64,000 nt of DNA from contig VWZF01003025.1 in the NCBI GenBank assembly GCA_013396755.1, positions 125,002-189,001 on the forward strand, written 5' to 3'. The position numbers and the translations under genes are program-made. Of this stretch, positions 38,501-52,500 are shown piece by piece; the first letter of the stretch is position 1; each line of letters starts with the position of its first letter. Origin of the DNA: Sclerurus mexicanus (Eukaryota; Chordata; Aves; Passeriformes; Furnariidae). The notes under the pieces were generated by a model that worked only from the letters and a program-made list of their open reading frames with translations, searched no databases and had not been told where the DNA came from.

Positions 38501-39823
38501 CCTGACACAAAAGCTCATTCAAAAAGAATATGAAAGGGTTTCTAAGGGAAATGTTTACTCATGAGGGTCTTATCTATGGGGGAGCAAACAGATCAAGGAG
38601 AAAAGCACACACAAGAACTTCCTGTTTGGGATCTTCCCCTCCTCAAATAACCTCAACATCTGAATTCAACATATTCTGTCTGATAGGAAAAAGTGGAGGT
38701 ATTTTCCCCAAAGCTGGGATACCCTGCCAGCACTCTGCTGCCATGGGAATAATGGCCCTCACATTTCCACGTTGTATGTTCAGTGGAACTGTTGAGAAAA
38801 TAAAAAGTAATCGAAGTCTCTATTTCCTCAAAATGCACCACCAAAAATGACTTTTATAAGCTACTAAACAAAATATTTTGTAGTTTTCATCTTGGGGGCT
38901 TTTAGTAGCTGAAATGCAACTTCTGGTGGAAAAGAAAAATAAGCATTCTAGATATATTTTTAATATCCAGACAGATCATCTCACTGATTTTCCCCCCATA
39001 TGACACAGAAAAACACTACAGAAAGTGCTCATAGGTAATTTGTGTATTAATGATATGTCACTATTTATCCACAGGAGCTAAAATTTGGTATACAAATTAT
39101 TATTGCACCCTTCACAAAAAGATACTGTATTTCCATTCCATTAAGGGCATTTTAATTTTCAAAGACTTAACTCTAAAGCACCTTTCATTTGTAGATAATA
39201 TTTGAACTGGGTCAGAACATTTGACTTCTATAGAGAGAGATTCCCTGTCAGCAGAAAGCTCATCAGCTCAGGCTCTGTAAAAACACCCTGCAGATGCCAA
39301 GTTGCCCAGAACTGCCACGACTTTGCTCCTTCTGGTCTTTGCTGGTGTGTGGAGAAAAGTCAAAGCAGCACAGACAATAACAGGCTGTAAACACAGGTCT
39401 CTCCAATTAAATATAGGATACGCTTCTTTAAACTGTATTATTTCCCACAATTGCATTTGGAGGGGTTTGGTGCCCACTTCCAAAATACCAGTTGCAAAAC
39501 CAAAATTGTGTGTAAACAAACTGGAACATCTAATTTGAAAAGCATCCAGACACCGAGTGAGCCCATTAGATGGTATGAGGGCTGCTGTGATATGCAATGA
39601 CCATATTACATGAACTTGGGCTGGCCTTGTGTCCCGTGGCCAATTAACAGCTAATGCTGACTTTTCTTTGATTGTTTCTCAGTTGTAATGGAACCTGTCA
39701 TGAAAATCATGAACTTGGTATAAGGTTATTGTTCAGGTAAGCTGAAATGTCAGTAACAGGGAGGCGGGGGGTACTTTTTTACCCAGTTAAGATCCTGTGG
39801 ACATTTTCAAATGCATCCACAGA
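35511..39823. other. Intergenic sequence downstream of ADAMTS16
   Basis: No protein-coding gene recognised. 35525-35960 is relatively GC-rich but has few CpG dinucleotides, so it does not look like a CpG-island promoter. The rest is ordinary unique sequence with a 12-bp tandem duplication at 38347-38370. Confidence 0.7.
38347..38370. repeat. Exact 12-bp tandem duplication
   Basis: TTGAGCTTTAAC occurs twice without a spacer (38347-38358 and 38359-38370). Confidence 0.85.
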
Positions 39824-39887
39824 ATCCATAGCATCATGGAATGGGTTAGGTTGGAAGGGACCTTAAAGCTCCTCCTGTTCCACCCTC
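39824..39887 (-). mobile_element. CR1 3'-end fragment (about 60 bp)
   Basis: The + strand reads atccatagcatcatggaatg, ggttaggttggaagggacc, ttaaagctcctcctgttccaccc. This is a CR1 3' terminus on the minus strand, cut off where the 39888 segment begins. Confidence 0.8.
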
Positions 39888-39989
39888 TGCAGATTTGCTC
39901 AACTCCATGTGCTGGTTGAATTTTCTCTGTTTCATTTAAATTCTGCATTGTCTGCCAAATTTTTTAGTCTGACGACATTTAAATCGTAG
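39888..39989. repeat. Unclassified about 100-bp segment, copy B, between two CR1 pieces
   Basis: The partner of 24894-25000, with a few mismatches and a 4-bp deletion relative to it (gtctgccaaatt against gtctgtctgccaaatt). It is followed at once by a CR1 3' end in the same orientation as in copy A. Confidence 0.7.
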
Positions 39990-40346
39990 TCATGGAATCA
40001 TGGAATGGCTTGGGTTGGAAGGAACCTTAAAGCTTGTCTTATTCCACCCCCTGCCAGGGCAGGGACACCTTCCACGATCCCAGGTTGCCCCAAGTCCCGT
40101 CCAACCTGGCCTTGGACACTTCCAGGGATCCAGGGGCAGCCACAGCTTCTCTGGGCACCCTGTGCCAGGGCCTGCCCACCCTCACAGGGAGGAATTTCTT
40201 CCCAATATCCCATCTAACCCTGTCCTCTGGCAGTGTGAAGCTATTCCCCCTTTTCCTGTCACTTCAGGCCCTTGTCCAAAGTCCCTCTCCAGCTCTCCTG
40301 GAGCCCCTTTAGGCATTGGAAAGCCACAGTCTCACCCTGGAGAGAT
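39990..40346 (-). mobile_element. CR1 retrotransposon 3' fragment
   Basis: Begins tcatggaatcatggaatggc and ttgggttggaaggaacc, then CAGGGCAGGGACACC, GGCCTTGGACACTTCCAGGG, CACAGGGAGGAATTTCTTCC and GTCCCTCTCCAGCTCTCC. It is of the same subfamily style as 25001-25400 but truncated at a different 5' point. A 171-codon + strand frame here is a by-product of the repeat. Confidence 0.95.
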
Positions 40347-41173
40347 TCCTGGTATCAGTGCACTTATTTTAACCTCTTGTACAATCTTCTGTGAGTTACA
40401 AGGGTTGGTTAAATGGTTAATTTTATGTAGGGCAGGCACAACTCACTGTTCATGTCTGTACAAAGGCAAGTGCAATGGGGTCCTCATGTTAGCTGGTACA
40501 GCCCAGATCTGCTGAGAGATTATGACTTAAAGGCAGACTAAAGGTCTTATTCTTCTTTTAGGTCAGAGATTCCTCTAATAATTCCAATTTTAGAAGCTGC
40601 TATCCAAACTCTGCTCATCCACATGTATACAATACACATTGTGTACATCATGCAGGCTGTTAATCTAGCTCTTTTTTATATAAGGAACTTAATTAAGGTG
40701 GAAAAAATCCCCAAACGATTCTTCCTATCAGACAACAGCCAGAATAAAGTAGTTCCCCAGCTTCCCAGATTGCACAATCCCACTTTGCCCAGGAAGAAAG
40801 TACTGCAAGAACTGGGTTGTTCTTGGTGCTGGCTTTTGTAAACGCTCTTCCCTGAACTTCTCATTAACCTTCTGAACCTCATGCCTGCTGGATGGATCCC
40901 AGCCAGCATCCTCCACTACTGAAGGACTCTTTGAAAGGGGAGTTTACACCTCAGGTTCCAAATTGTGGCACACTAACTACACTAACTACATGGAAGAGGA
41001 ATGCAAACAGTGGATTTGCCTTTGTAAAAACAGTGGCCGAATAAAAAATAAAGTACCAATAATGTGAGAATCATACAGCCCTGAAACCTTCAGACATTTT
41101 GGCACATAGCTCTGTCTCTCTCGGACAATTGCATCCCCTTTTTCACTGCTTCCCTCCTCCTGTTCCAAAGCTC

Positions 41174-41194
41174 CCCCCCGAAGCCATCGGGGGG
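41174..41194. repeat. Perfect 8-bp GC-rich hairpin
   Basis: CCCCCCGA (41174-41181) and TCGGGGGG (41187-41194) pair completely around a 5-base loop. There is no T-run or gene end next to it to give it a role. Confidence 0.75.
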
Positions 41195-43225
41195 TGGGAG
41201 CGGAGTGGGTTGTGAAGTGTCCTGGGGTAATCCACTTTGACAGGGAACTGTGCTGATTAAAAGTTATGGCTCTGGAACAGTAAAGCTCCCACTGCTGTCC
41301 ACGTACAAGTTGCTGCTTTCTATTTAAACCTTAACAGTCACATCTAATCAAGAGAAAATAAGGACATTTTTATGAATTCCATGAGAAAAATTCCCCTCAG
41401 GTGTAGCTTGCACGGTTTGATCAGCTCCAGTATCATGTTTTAGGGTTTCATATTAATCCTGACGATTCTGAGCCAAGAATTTAGCTTTCAAACCTGCCTG
41501 ACGGCCAGGCAAAAACATTTTGGCAATTTATTATAATTCCAGCTAAACTTGCAATATGCAAATTAAGATTTATGGCAAATGAAGTCTTAAAACTATGCAT
41601 TTATCTTCACGTGGAAAAGGTATCATGTAGTTGCAAGGTGCCAAAAAATACCAGAGCTGGGCAGAGAACAAGCAAATGACAACTCCCAGAAGGCACTGGA
41701 GAGTTGTACATCAGCATTTGGTGTCCTGATGACAGGAAACAAACTATTTCACAGTCTGAGATTTTCTGGAAGATATGGAGTTGACCCAGCCCTCAGACTA
41801 AGTATCTCATTTCAGTGTTCCCAACTGAAAACTGTTAAAGTGTCAGGTAAATCTAGGTTTTTCAACAAGGCTGAACTAAAAGAAAAATTACTGTTTCATG
41901 GAATGTAAGTATCCTGCTGAAAACACGGTGATGGGAAAAAACTGATTAAGTACAGATAACGTTTATAGTCCTTTCAGTCCTCCCATCCTCTCCCTCATTT
42001 CTCCATGCATAAGTAATTAAAGTCAGGCCCAGCCATGTGCCAATTCAGCTTTGCTGCAATCCCAGTAAGGCAGAGAGACAAGATACTGCCAATTCCCTGC
42101 CTCCTCTTCCTGGGGTAGTCCAGAGGAGCACAAACCACGTAAGCCAGATCCAGAGGTGCTCTGGAGAGACGCATTCATTCCTGTGTGGTCTAATTCCCTG
42201 CTCCGTATTCTGCAGAGCTGAAGACAATAGGATGACACATGGACTGGAGATAGATCCATGCATACTTTCCTTTGTAAGTCAGGGTTTCCAATGAGAACCA
42301 TTGGAAAACCGAGATACATGCCCAAAGTTCATCTCAGACTGAGCCTTGGGGTCCAATTTTCATCTCAATCAGAAATAATTTCCCTTAAGTTAAAGGATTC
42401 ATAACCACACAACATCAGTGTGCACAAGCCAAACTCAAGCCACATCTGGCAATAAGGGCTCCAGCAAGAAGAATGTTAAGAGAAGAGCACAGACTTTTTT
42501 CTCAGTCTGTCCCCTCACATGCAAACCACAGTTTTCAGATTCTGGAAGCTGCTTTGTCTCACTCCCTTAGCTTACTGAAAGAACAAATTCTTTATGCACC
42601 TTATTCCTTATTTTCACGTGACTCCTAGGAACACCACATAGAATTTGAAATTCTGCTGTTGCTAGGAAATAATTCAAGAAAGGCTTGAATTCGGTTTATA
42701 TCGATACATAATTCTGCCTTGGAGAACAAAACCGGTTTATTTAAAGGGTTCTGGTGTCCAGGGCTGGGTTTCCTCAGCCCTGACCATGCAGTGGCACCTG
42801 GTACCTGCTGTGGGTGAGGAGAGGGTGCTCCCCAGTGTGAGAGCAGAGAAGGGCACAGCAGCGAGAGCCGAGTAAGAGAACAAGCACAGAGCAAGGAAGA
42901 GACTTTTGTGTGTTCTTAGACAGCCACCTAGTGAGTTTTGGGAGGAATCAAGAGCTCGAAGAAAGCTCAGTGAATTCTTGCAGAGATTTAAGAGCTACAC
43001 TAGAAATACGGTGCTAAACCAGTGCTAAACTCAGCGTGTATTTCAGTGGGGCTTTGCCTCAGTCCAGGCTGCAGCAGAGCAAAAGGGCTCTTGGGTTACT
43101 GAGCAGCTGTGAGACAAGAGTTCTCATCACTTTGCAATTCTGGAAATGAATCTTTGGGAGGGAGTTCAAGTATTAAAAAAGAAGTCTGGGGTTTAAGTGT
43201 ATTTAAACATTTTGTTTAGGAACAA

Positions 43226-43272
43226 GTATATATGTATGTTTATATATATATTTTTATATATACATATACACC
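43226..43272. repeat. TA-rich simple repeat
   Basis: About 47 bp of TATA/TGTATGT/TTTATA units, probably a degenerate microsatellite. Confidence 0.75.
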
Positions 43273-43377
43273 TTACTTTTTTCTTACACAGCCATTGCAA
43301 ATCAAAACATACCTGTTGACTGAAAACACTGCCATCATGCAATATTATAAAAGGGGCAAAGTCCAGAGGGAGAGAGA

Positions 43378-43553
43378 GAATCATAAAATCACTAAGGCTG
43401 GAAAAGACCTCTAAGATCACCAAATCCAACCATCAGCCCAGCAGCACCACCATGTTCACCATTAAACCACATTCTCAAGTACCACGTCCACAAGTTCTTG
43501 GACACTTCAGGGATGGGGACTCCACCATTAGCGCAGAGAGCCTATTTCACCCG
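43378..43553 (-). mobile_element. CR1 3' fragment, a different and older subfamily
   Basis: The + strand reads gaatcataaaatcactaagg, ctggaaaagacctctaagatcacc, aatccaaccatcagcccagc, then a stretch ending CACTTCAGGGATGGGGACTC CACC. This matches the second avian CR1 consensus type (GGTTGGAAAAGACC...TCCAACC), on the minus strand, and differs clearly from the 25.0 and 40.0 kb copies. Confidence 0.85.
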
Positions 43554-46500
43554 TGTGGTGTATTCTGCTATTTCTGCCCAACTAAATTTGAACGTGGTTG
43601 TGAAAATAGCATGAAGTCTTTTGAGTAGGAAAAGAGAACCTTTAAGCCCAGTTCACTTCAGGAATAGCACTTACGCTTGCTGTTGTGTGTGCTGAATTCT
43701 AGCTCTATGAAAGAAAGAAAGGGAAATGAAAAACATCCCTCAACCACAAGGGTCCACAGAAAAACAGGCAGGTGTGATTTCTGAGTTGAGCTGTGCAAAG
43801 TTATCCCAGGGAGAACTCTGACAAAGCGACACACTGACTGTCTCCTCTCTCTGCTGGTGCTCTGGATGCTCACAGAGCCACAACACGCAACTTTTCCCCC
43901 GTGCGAGAAGGACGTAGAATGTGTGGAATTATAATGAAGCAGCCAGAGTCAGCACCTCATCAGTCCAGCAGTTACCTATTAACCGCTGCTCGCTAAATTG
44001 CTTTTTGCTATGAAGCTCCCAGATGGGCTCTTTTTATAACTGTGATCACTGAAAGGAACATTGGGAAAAAAAGGTCAGCTGAAACAAAAAATTAAGGCAC
44101 TAGTGGAAAGCCTTATCAAAACCATGGTTCTCCAAAGTTTCATCTATATCAATATGCCACATATTAACCGTAGGGGGGGAGTAGATCAAAGCACAAACAA
44201 TTATACCCTGATGATGGTACTCCTTGGGATGCTGTACAATTTCCACACAGATATTTATTGCCTCTCAAAACTTAGATACAGAGAGGTGCCTGAGCTGCTG
44301 ATCGTGTCAATCCTGGACCACTGCAGCCTTGGACATAAAGTTTCTTTGTTCTTACGGATTTGCAGTGTTTGCAATCCCCAGGTCTAACAATAGAATAACA
44401 TGCTAAAAATAGGTATGAATGAGCTTTGAATTCCTCTCAGAAAGATCAGCTCTACACGTCCAATTAAATATCCTTGACACACACACACAAAAATAATTGC
44501 AAGGAGATGAAACCTCTCTCAGGAGGGCTGGGTGATTTTAATTAGGTCTCACTCAAAATCTTCCTCACATGGCTCAGCTGTGACAAAACACTGGGTCACA
44601 CTGAGATGGCACGCTCTGCTCCAGGCCTCTCCTTTCCCTCTCACACTTTTGCTGCTCTTCTGTCCCAGTTTCTCCCTGCTCCTTAAGAATTCCCTGTCCT
44701 CCAGCCTTCAGAGCTCCAGTTCTGCACTCCGCAGACACAGGGCTGGGGCCATGTGCTGATTTCTTATTTCCCATACCTCCAAAGGGCTCGCCTGCACATA
44801 TGGCTTGCTTCTGTGTAGGAGCTGAACATATGCACAAAGGTTCCACACAAAATCTGTGGAGGAGGAGAAACAGTGTTTATTTATTCCAGAGCAGAGTCAC
44901 AGCCCCTTTATCATCCCACAGCCACCAGCAGACCTGCTCTTAGCCCAGAACCGGAGTAAGAACTCAGTTCTCACTGCCCTGCTCAGAGGGCAAGGGGGGT
45001 TCAATGCTGATGGCAACTCCCCGGAGCCTGAAGGGTGTCCCCAGAGGGAGGGTGGGGGGTCCCACCCCAACAGCAGAGACCCCGACAAATTCACACTGCT
45101 GCCTCCACAACCTCCTCTTCCCCTCTTTTACACCCGGGGAGGAATTTGATGCCATGGTGTTCTGCAACAGAGCCCAGGCATGGGAGAGAAACACTTTTCA
45201 GTTTCTCAGTTCCAACTCAGATATTTAAGGTTCTTGCATTACAGAACTGGGGCATTTCTAAAGTACAGTCTTCAACCTCCCCATTTCCCAGGCATAGTTA
45301 TTAATAGTAAGTAGTAAAATTTGTACTCCATGAGAGTAGGGATGATATGGATATCCAGTTTGCTCTAAGGAAATATTTACAAATACTAGAATTATTTCAT
45401 CCACTTCAGTATAACAGATATTGGTTGTGATGGTCAGCAAAGTCCTTCAGTTCTTTATTGTGGGATTTCAACTCTTCTGGCCCTGAGTATTTTTAAGCAC
45501 AGGCTTTTGGCTTGATATTTTTTGTGTGTGTGCTGTTGGTTTAAACAGTATTAAATGTCACAAATGTCACAAGCCTCAACCTGCCCTGAACGGCTTGTGA
45601 TCACTGCAGTGTTTTATCTGACATCTCAAGGGTTCATTCTAGATGTTTTTCTATATAAAACAAAGGGGTTTGGCAAATTATAGCTTACAATATTAAGTTC
45701 CTGCTGTTGGAAAGACAACATGGAACATAGACCTTCTAAAACATCTCCACTGCAGTGTCATACTCCTCCTCCACCTGAGGTCACCTACAAGTGTCCCCCA
45801 AGTGGCCACCAACACTGCTCTGGTGTTGGAATTCAACCCTTGCAGGTTCTGCCTGTGACATTTGGGTCTGAACTTCTGCCAGCAACTTCTGCAGCCTCTG
45901 AGGTTTGTGGCTTTGTGCTGGGAGTTCACTTCTTCTGTTGCTGTTTTGTTTTTTTTGCTTGGTTTTTATTTTACTTCTAGTACTGCAAGGAATTTTATCC
46001 AGAAATCTTCTTCCAGCTATCATTTAGTTACATACGAGGTTCTTTCAAGGGACAGTCTCTACAGCCTCCATGATTCCTCAGGGTACTTTTCCAGTTTATT
46101 TCAGAAATCCACACAGAACTTGTTAGCAAAACTCATCCCTCTCAGGCCATGTAGCAGATATTGCTTCTTAACAGCTGCGGATCTAGAAAATAAATTTTCT
46201 TTACATCTGACATGCAAATGTGTTTTTCTCCCAGGTAATACCTGTATGCTTGGAAAAACTGATTTGTTCCATTTTCTTGAAAACAACTTCAGACACAGAA
46301 AGTTGTCCCAGTTTTTGTAAAACAGGAGAAAGGCTGACCCTCTTGAGAAACTAAGATATAGCTACTGGTTGAATCCCCCTGCCTGGATGGGCACTGTGCT
46401 GGCACTGATAATAGCTCCGGGCTCTGATGGCAGAGCCAATGAAACACATGACTGAGCCTGCAGATAGTGTTTCTCTCTTGTCAGGGTAGCTCAACACTGA

Positions 46501-49500
46501 GCCTGTCTAGTTTTGGAGAAAGTCTCATATTTTTGATCTGAAAGAAGGAAAGAAAACCTACTCTGTTTTCACAGATTTAGGAGATTTAAATTCAGGCAGT
46601 CTGTTGAAACTCCATAGAAGCAAAAACTTCCCAGAGCTCATCTAGAACTTAAAAGAGGTATTTGCTCATTCTATTGATGTTTTACGCTCTTCATGTGAGA
46701 CAATCCCCTCCACTGATCTCCCCCAGTGGTCCTAATTTCAGCACAAATTGTTGAATCACAGAAGCAGACTGCATGGTGAGATGGTAGAATAAGTTGTAAA
46801 GAAAGTCTTACGTCATATGGAAAATCTTTCAAAGCAAGTTACAGGTGTTTAGATTATTACAAAGGGAATGATAAAGCCTTCTTTATACATTTTTTTGGAC
46901 ATTATTAGAAGAAATGCTATAAACAGCCATCCTCAGAAGTGTGCTATCCTTGCTGTTCAGTAGCAGTAATACCTGAAAAGTTGTGGCCTTTTCCCCCCTT
47001 GTTCCTGTGACTGCACGTTAAGAGGGCTGTGGAACAAAACTGCAAAAGGCTGCCACAAACAGGCCCCGAAAACATGGGAACAAAGAACTTGTCGAGGTCC
47101 TGTGGCTGGAGCTTGTTGCTCTGTAAGATAAGAGGAACTGATCAAGGCTCAGGGTGAGGTTTGGAAAAGCACATCATGCGGTGTGAGAAAGGTGTGGGAC
47201 AAGATGATTGTTCAAATAGGTCTGACTGGCTTGAGCTGCTTGCAAAGCTTGAGCAAAGTCTATATACATAAACACAGTCCAAATGTTTCCAGCAAGGGAT
47301 AAGACTCGTCAAGGAACCCCTGGCCTCTACTCCTATACATTACACCTATGTATTTTTCAGCTACCTTGATAAAAACTGAAGCAAGTTTATTAGTGTTATA
47401 CCTGTTCCTATAACACACACCTCCAAAAGCTGTTGAATGAGGGTGCCTTTCCTAGCATGTAAGCAATCCCACTCATCCCACTGCTTCCTTGGAGCAGGCA
47501 CTGCTCAATGCATAAATGAGCAATTGCATTCAGATCGGTTTTGCCTGAAGGTTTTCAGCATATGTGGATCTACTCGTGTGCTCTGAGAAAAAATACTCCA
47601 GCAAGTAAAAACATGAATGTGTCCTTAAAATTGCCCTTCTGGAAATAGCTCAGCCTATTTGTAAGAATTCTTGCAACTTAGCACATGCTTCATCTTCAGC
47701 TCAGAGTGTTAGCCAAGTAATAATCAGCACTCAGCAAGACTTAGAAAGCCAGTTTGTCACAGTGAGGTCATGAGGAAGATTATTCCTGCTTTATGTCTCC
47801 ATTTATAATAAATATTCCATAGGCTGTCATGGAAAGGATGTAGAACATATTTATACTTCCAACCTCCCTTTTCACATACAATTTATCAACTTGTCTGGTA
47901 AATTCAATAGGAGCCTATTCCCTTTGTCATTTTTTACATGCCTCCTGGCTCAGAAGAACCAATAATCTACCTTGGAGTGCAACAGAGATCTTGTCTGCCT
48001 ATGAAAGTTAATGGAGCACAGATCTAGATTAGCAAAGGTATTTGGGTATTTCCTTTTAAGGTAGAACATAACTGTATAAATCTTCTTCTCAGAGTCAAGT
48101 CAAACATCTGATGCACTCACCTCATATTTAGGCTGCTTGTTACCATCTGCTGAGATATCATGATTCAATTTCACAGCTTCATCTTACTGCTATCCAAGTA
48201 TTTATTGCCAGATAAGTGTGGGCTTGGAAAAACAGCCTACATGACAGTATAATGGCTTTGTCCTCCTCTTTCAGAAACACTCAAAGGAAAATTTCTCAGC
48301 ACAGAAACATTCCCTTCTCTGAAAAAGGAAACAGGGAATGCGAGCTGTGTCTCACTACGTGGCAATGAGCTGTTGGAATAACTTGTGGTAGTCATTAAGG
48401 ACTTAGTCCTACCCTAAGGGATCTCCTAAGAACATCCTAGATAGCACAGTTATCTCTGCATCTGCATGTAGAGGTGCCAAGGAAAACGGTGATGGGGTTG
48501 GCTGTTGCACGGCTTGACGGGAGGATTGCATGGAACCATTTGCTGCAGATGGGATTGACTATGCTGGGGAAACCAAAACCCCAATTCCAGTGTCTTAATA
48601 GTCAGGGAGCCAAAGCAACTGGTCTAATCTAAAATGGGTGGCTCCCAATGTGACATCTCCCAAAGCCAGATGGTCAGAATTCAGCAGACGTTAGACACAA
48701 TTTTCCCATGTCCTCTGATTCCCTACGGGAATATGGCAAAGGAGCTGGTTGTGGTATTTTTACACAGACTGGAGACTCCTCACACCAGAAAATGCCCTTG
48801 AGAATATTTGGAGAACGGCACATGCCGATGCCAGTTTGGAGTTTGGTGTTGCCAAGTTTGCAAAACAGGTTGGAGAACAGATTTAAGTTCTTTTCCTTTT
48901 CACTCTGTGCACATTAGCAGCACCGCAGTGAGCATGCAACTTTAAAAATGAAATAACACAATAAGTCAGACTGAGGAATGTATAATTCAGGTCCCAGACC
49001 ACTGAAATGTTATAAAAAGGCAGGAAAGAAAACATGTCAGCTAAGATTTCAACAGGATGGTATCTCAGAAGGGCTTCTAGCATGGAATTGGTCCGCAAAG
49101 AGAAAAAGCATTTCTTTACAAGGCATGAAGACACATGTTGTATCTGTGTCCACTATAAATATATAACAAATATTTTAATGCCTATTGTTGAAGCAAATTG
49201 AGTACAGACAAATATTTATTTTTACAAAACATATGGGAAAGGTCATGATGGAATTACTCTTTTCAGAAATTCAGGCATGAAGTTCTGAGGAACTTCCAGT
49301 TGTACTCCAATAAAATAATTGCTTAGAGAAAAAAAAACAAAACACAAATCTTTTTCTATTAGGAAGATTTCTAATCCTACATTTCTTCACCCCATAATTC
49401 TTACCCAAATGGCTTTCACTGAAGTCCACTGCACAAAGAAGCACTTGAGTGAAAAATAATAATAATGAAAAAGCTAGTAATATAATGGAAGCTTCACAAA

Positions 49501-52500
49501 GAAATAGATGTTTGTCTTGAGACAGCAAATGAGAGGTTTATCTTGAGACAAACATGAGAAATAACTTGCATATGAATTTTCTTTTTCCCAACAGGATAGC
49601 AATTGCCGCCAGGGTTGTGTGACATATCATAGATGAACTGATTCAATGCCTGGCAACACTTACCTATTTCAAAATAGCTATGAGAGGAAATGCGTGCGCC
49701 TATCCTTAAGGGGAGAGAGGACAAGGATGATGCAAATAGAGAGGAAGAAGAATTCCACCCCCTGAGGCCGAGAATCTGTTAAAACCTTATATAACTTCAC
49801 GGAGCCAATTCACACGATTGTTATTTCAGGACAATAAATCAATGAATGGATGAACAGTTAAAAAAGAACCACACTGAGAACAAACCAGTAACCGAATCCA
49901 GGTGTTGAAAGATGTCAGGATGTATTTGAAGTTTTTAAAATGACCATCTTGCTCTGATAACCCAAAGATAAGTACCCTTACCTCCATCTCCTGAACTTTT
50001 CTTCAAAACACACATCCCCTCTCAGTTGCAGAGTTGACCTAGGTCATTTTCCAGAGCCTCTCCTAAAAGCTCCTGACACCAGCACCTGGTCCTTACCTCA
50101 GGCTGTCTTACCTTTCCAGTAGTCAGAGCTCGTTTTCCATATCCAGGAATGGTTGGCATCACATCATCATGCAGTTCACTGGGCATTCCCATCATTATTC
50201 CAAGCAGGATTCTACGACATTTTAGTGGCTTTGCTTTGGGCCATTTCAGTGCTCCAAGGCTGCCAGTAAACCGAACAAGAGGCTTTGCTTTCTGATTTAT
50301 ACACACACATACACAGATTTTCCCCTGACATGGAAAATACTGGTGCTTATCTGAACAAAATGTCAAGTGAGCTTAAACCCGCCGGTTTTATATGTCTCTC
50401 TGAGGTTGAAACACTTCGAAACCATCAGCATGGTGTATAAACCAGTCAGCAGCTATTACTGTGTAATTGCCCTTTTCCCCCAGCCACTTGTAGTTGAGAG
50501 GGCAGCACTGGCACCTCGGTGCTCAAGAGGGGGAGACAGAGGCAAGAAGTTTATGTCCCTCCTAAAGTAACATCTACCGTTGGGATCTGCTCTGCTTGGA
50601 GCTCAGTGAAGTCACCTTAAAACCTGTCTCCAATCCCACCTACCTTGCTGAATGCTTTCCTTTCCCACGCTAACAAAAGTTGCTGAATGAATATTAAGGA
50701 AAATGATTAAAAAGTAGCAAGAGGCAAGCCAGCTGAAAAGTGAGAATAAGGATTAAAAGCTTGCAAAACACAGAGATGTGAGCACTGAAGAAAAAAAGTC
50801 CTCTGAAGCAGTAATGTGTCTTTGGTTAAGATGAGCTACACGGTAAACCTGTCGTAAGAGCCTCCTGCAGACCCATGAACAACTATATTTTAAAAAATCT
50901 GATAAGAAACACTGAGCACTAACCCAGTGCAGTAGAACTAAGTACTATTTCTTGTTGATGTAAGTTCCATAGCTGAGTGGTGCTCAGTTAAATCTCTGGC
51001 ACTCAACAGCAGTGAGAGAAGTGCACAATGAAATCTTGGAAGGCAGGCAAAGACAGATGGAAAAGGACAATAAATGGGCGGGTGGCGAGACAGACACAAA
51101 ATATCACCCAGCATTTTCTCTTCCATCTGCTTCTCCTTCTAACTGCACCTTCACAAAATCAACTCAAGACCCAGATCTCCCTTCCTGACGCTGGAAAAGG
51201 CACAAGGGGTGTTTATGACAGAGTGGAATGTGTTTAAACACACAAAACACTGAAACAACAAAATCAAAATCTGAAGGTAAGCATTTGAGAGCAGACACAC
51301 TTGAGAAAGATTTCTTTAAAATAAAACAGTCTTGTGTTTCCTTTGTTTTCCCATATAATTGTTTAATCTCCCTCCTAAAGGGGGGTCTGAAGATCAGTGA
51401 GAGATAAGCAGAGAAAAGATGAAAGAATGAAAGGGGCAGCTTTGAAACAATAAAATCTGTTTCTTTTTGTCCCTCTCTCCAGTATTCCCTGCAGCAATAT
51501 GGGGAAGCAATAGGGAACACGCTGGGTGGGAGTTTGGCTGCAATTTGTGTCCCAAACAATACATTTTTGCGTGGCACAGAATCTGAACGGGCTTTTTTCA
51601 TCCTTCCCATCAGGTCTAATGATATTTGACACTTACGACTTTACATATACCATGTTATTTCAAAACCTTGTAAATCATCTTTCATTTAAATTTATGTTGT
51701 TCCTGCAGGGGCAGAAGGGAGGACAACAAGTCCTGAGTGGTTAAAAGCTTGGTAGTTACTGAAGGACTTTCCAGGCTCGATAGGCTGCAAGAGCCAGAGA
51801 AATTCTGTAACAGGTTTTCTGTAGAAGTTAGTTCTTCAAGAAATGAGTGACGGACAAAGCAGCCTTAGGGCTGAAGGTGCATTTATAATGCAGCACTTTA
51901 TTACTCCCTCAAACAAAACCAAACAACCCCAACATGCTCAATCTCAGGAGTTCTGACTCACCACCTAGATCACCCTGCACCTACTGTAACTATCACTTTC
52001 CATCCCCATTTATTGGACTCAGAAAACCATTTTCAACAGGATTAGCAAATTTAGAATCAGTCAGTTTTATCGATGCAAAGGACAGAAGGATTTCTGGCAG
52101 CAAAAGAAAACATACACCTCCACTTGAAGCTTCCACTCATTTCGATTTCTTACTTAAAAGCAGCAAAACATTTTGAGTTGTCCCTGGTGACCAGTTCCTA
52201 ATGAGAATGGGGTTGGCATGGAGCACTAAATCAGTGCAACAAAGGACACTATTCCCTGGCACTCGGAGGTGGGTTTTTATGACAAACCCACACTGATTTC
52301 CAGACCGTTCTGTACTCAAGCACTTCAGAGTGCTGCGAAGACTTTGCAAGAATTGCAGCACTGAATTTTATCAGTTGTGTCACTTTGATTGGGTTGTATT
52401 CCAGCTTCAGAGACGCCAGCTCTACAGTAATATTTTATTGCTTGTATTGCTGACAAAGACTGGATTATCTAGCTCTGGAAATGTACTTAGAGGGCTGTAA

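Larger units (their letters stand above)
40347..43377. other. Intergenic sequence
   Basis: No gene recognised. It holds a GC-rich perfect hairpin at 41174-41194 and TA-rich simple sequence at 43226-43272. The rest is unique. Confidence 0.7.

Noticed and set aside
40000..40515. 171-codon + strand frame
   Set aside because: Most of it lies on the non-coding strand of a CR1 fragment. It is a repeat by-product.
45862..46320. 152-codon + strand frame in intergenic DNA
   Set aside because: Low-complexity aromatic and Ser/Leu-rich translation with no domain; a chance frame.
46970..47370. LTR-like stretch with a TATA-like tatatacataaa and mixed GC content
   Set aside because: No second LTR, primer-binding site, TG...CA ends or target-site duplication could be made out by eye.
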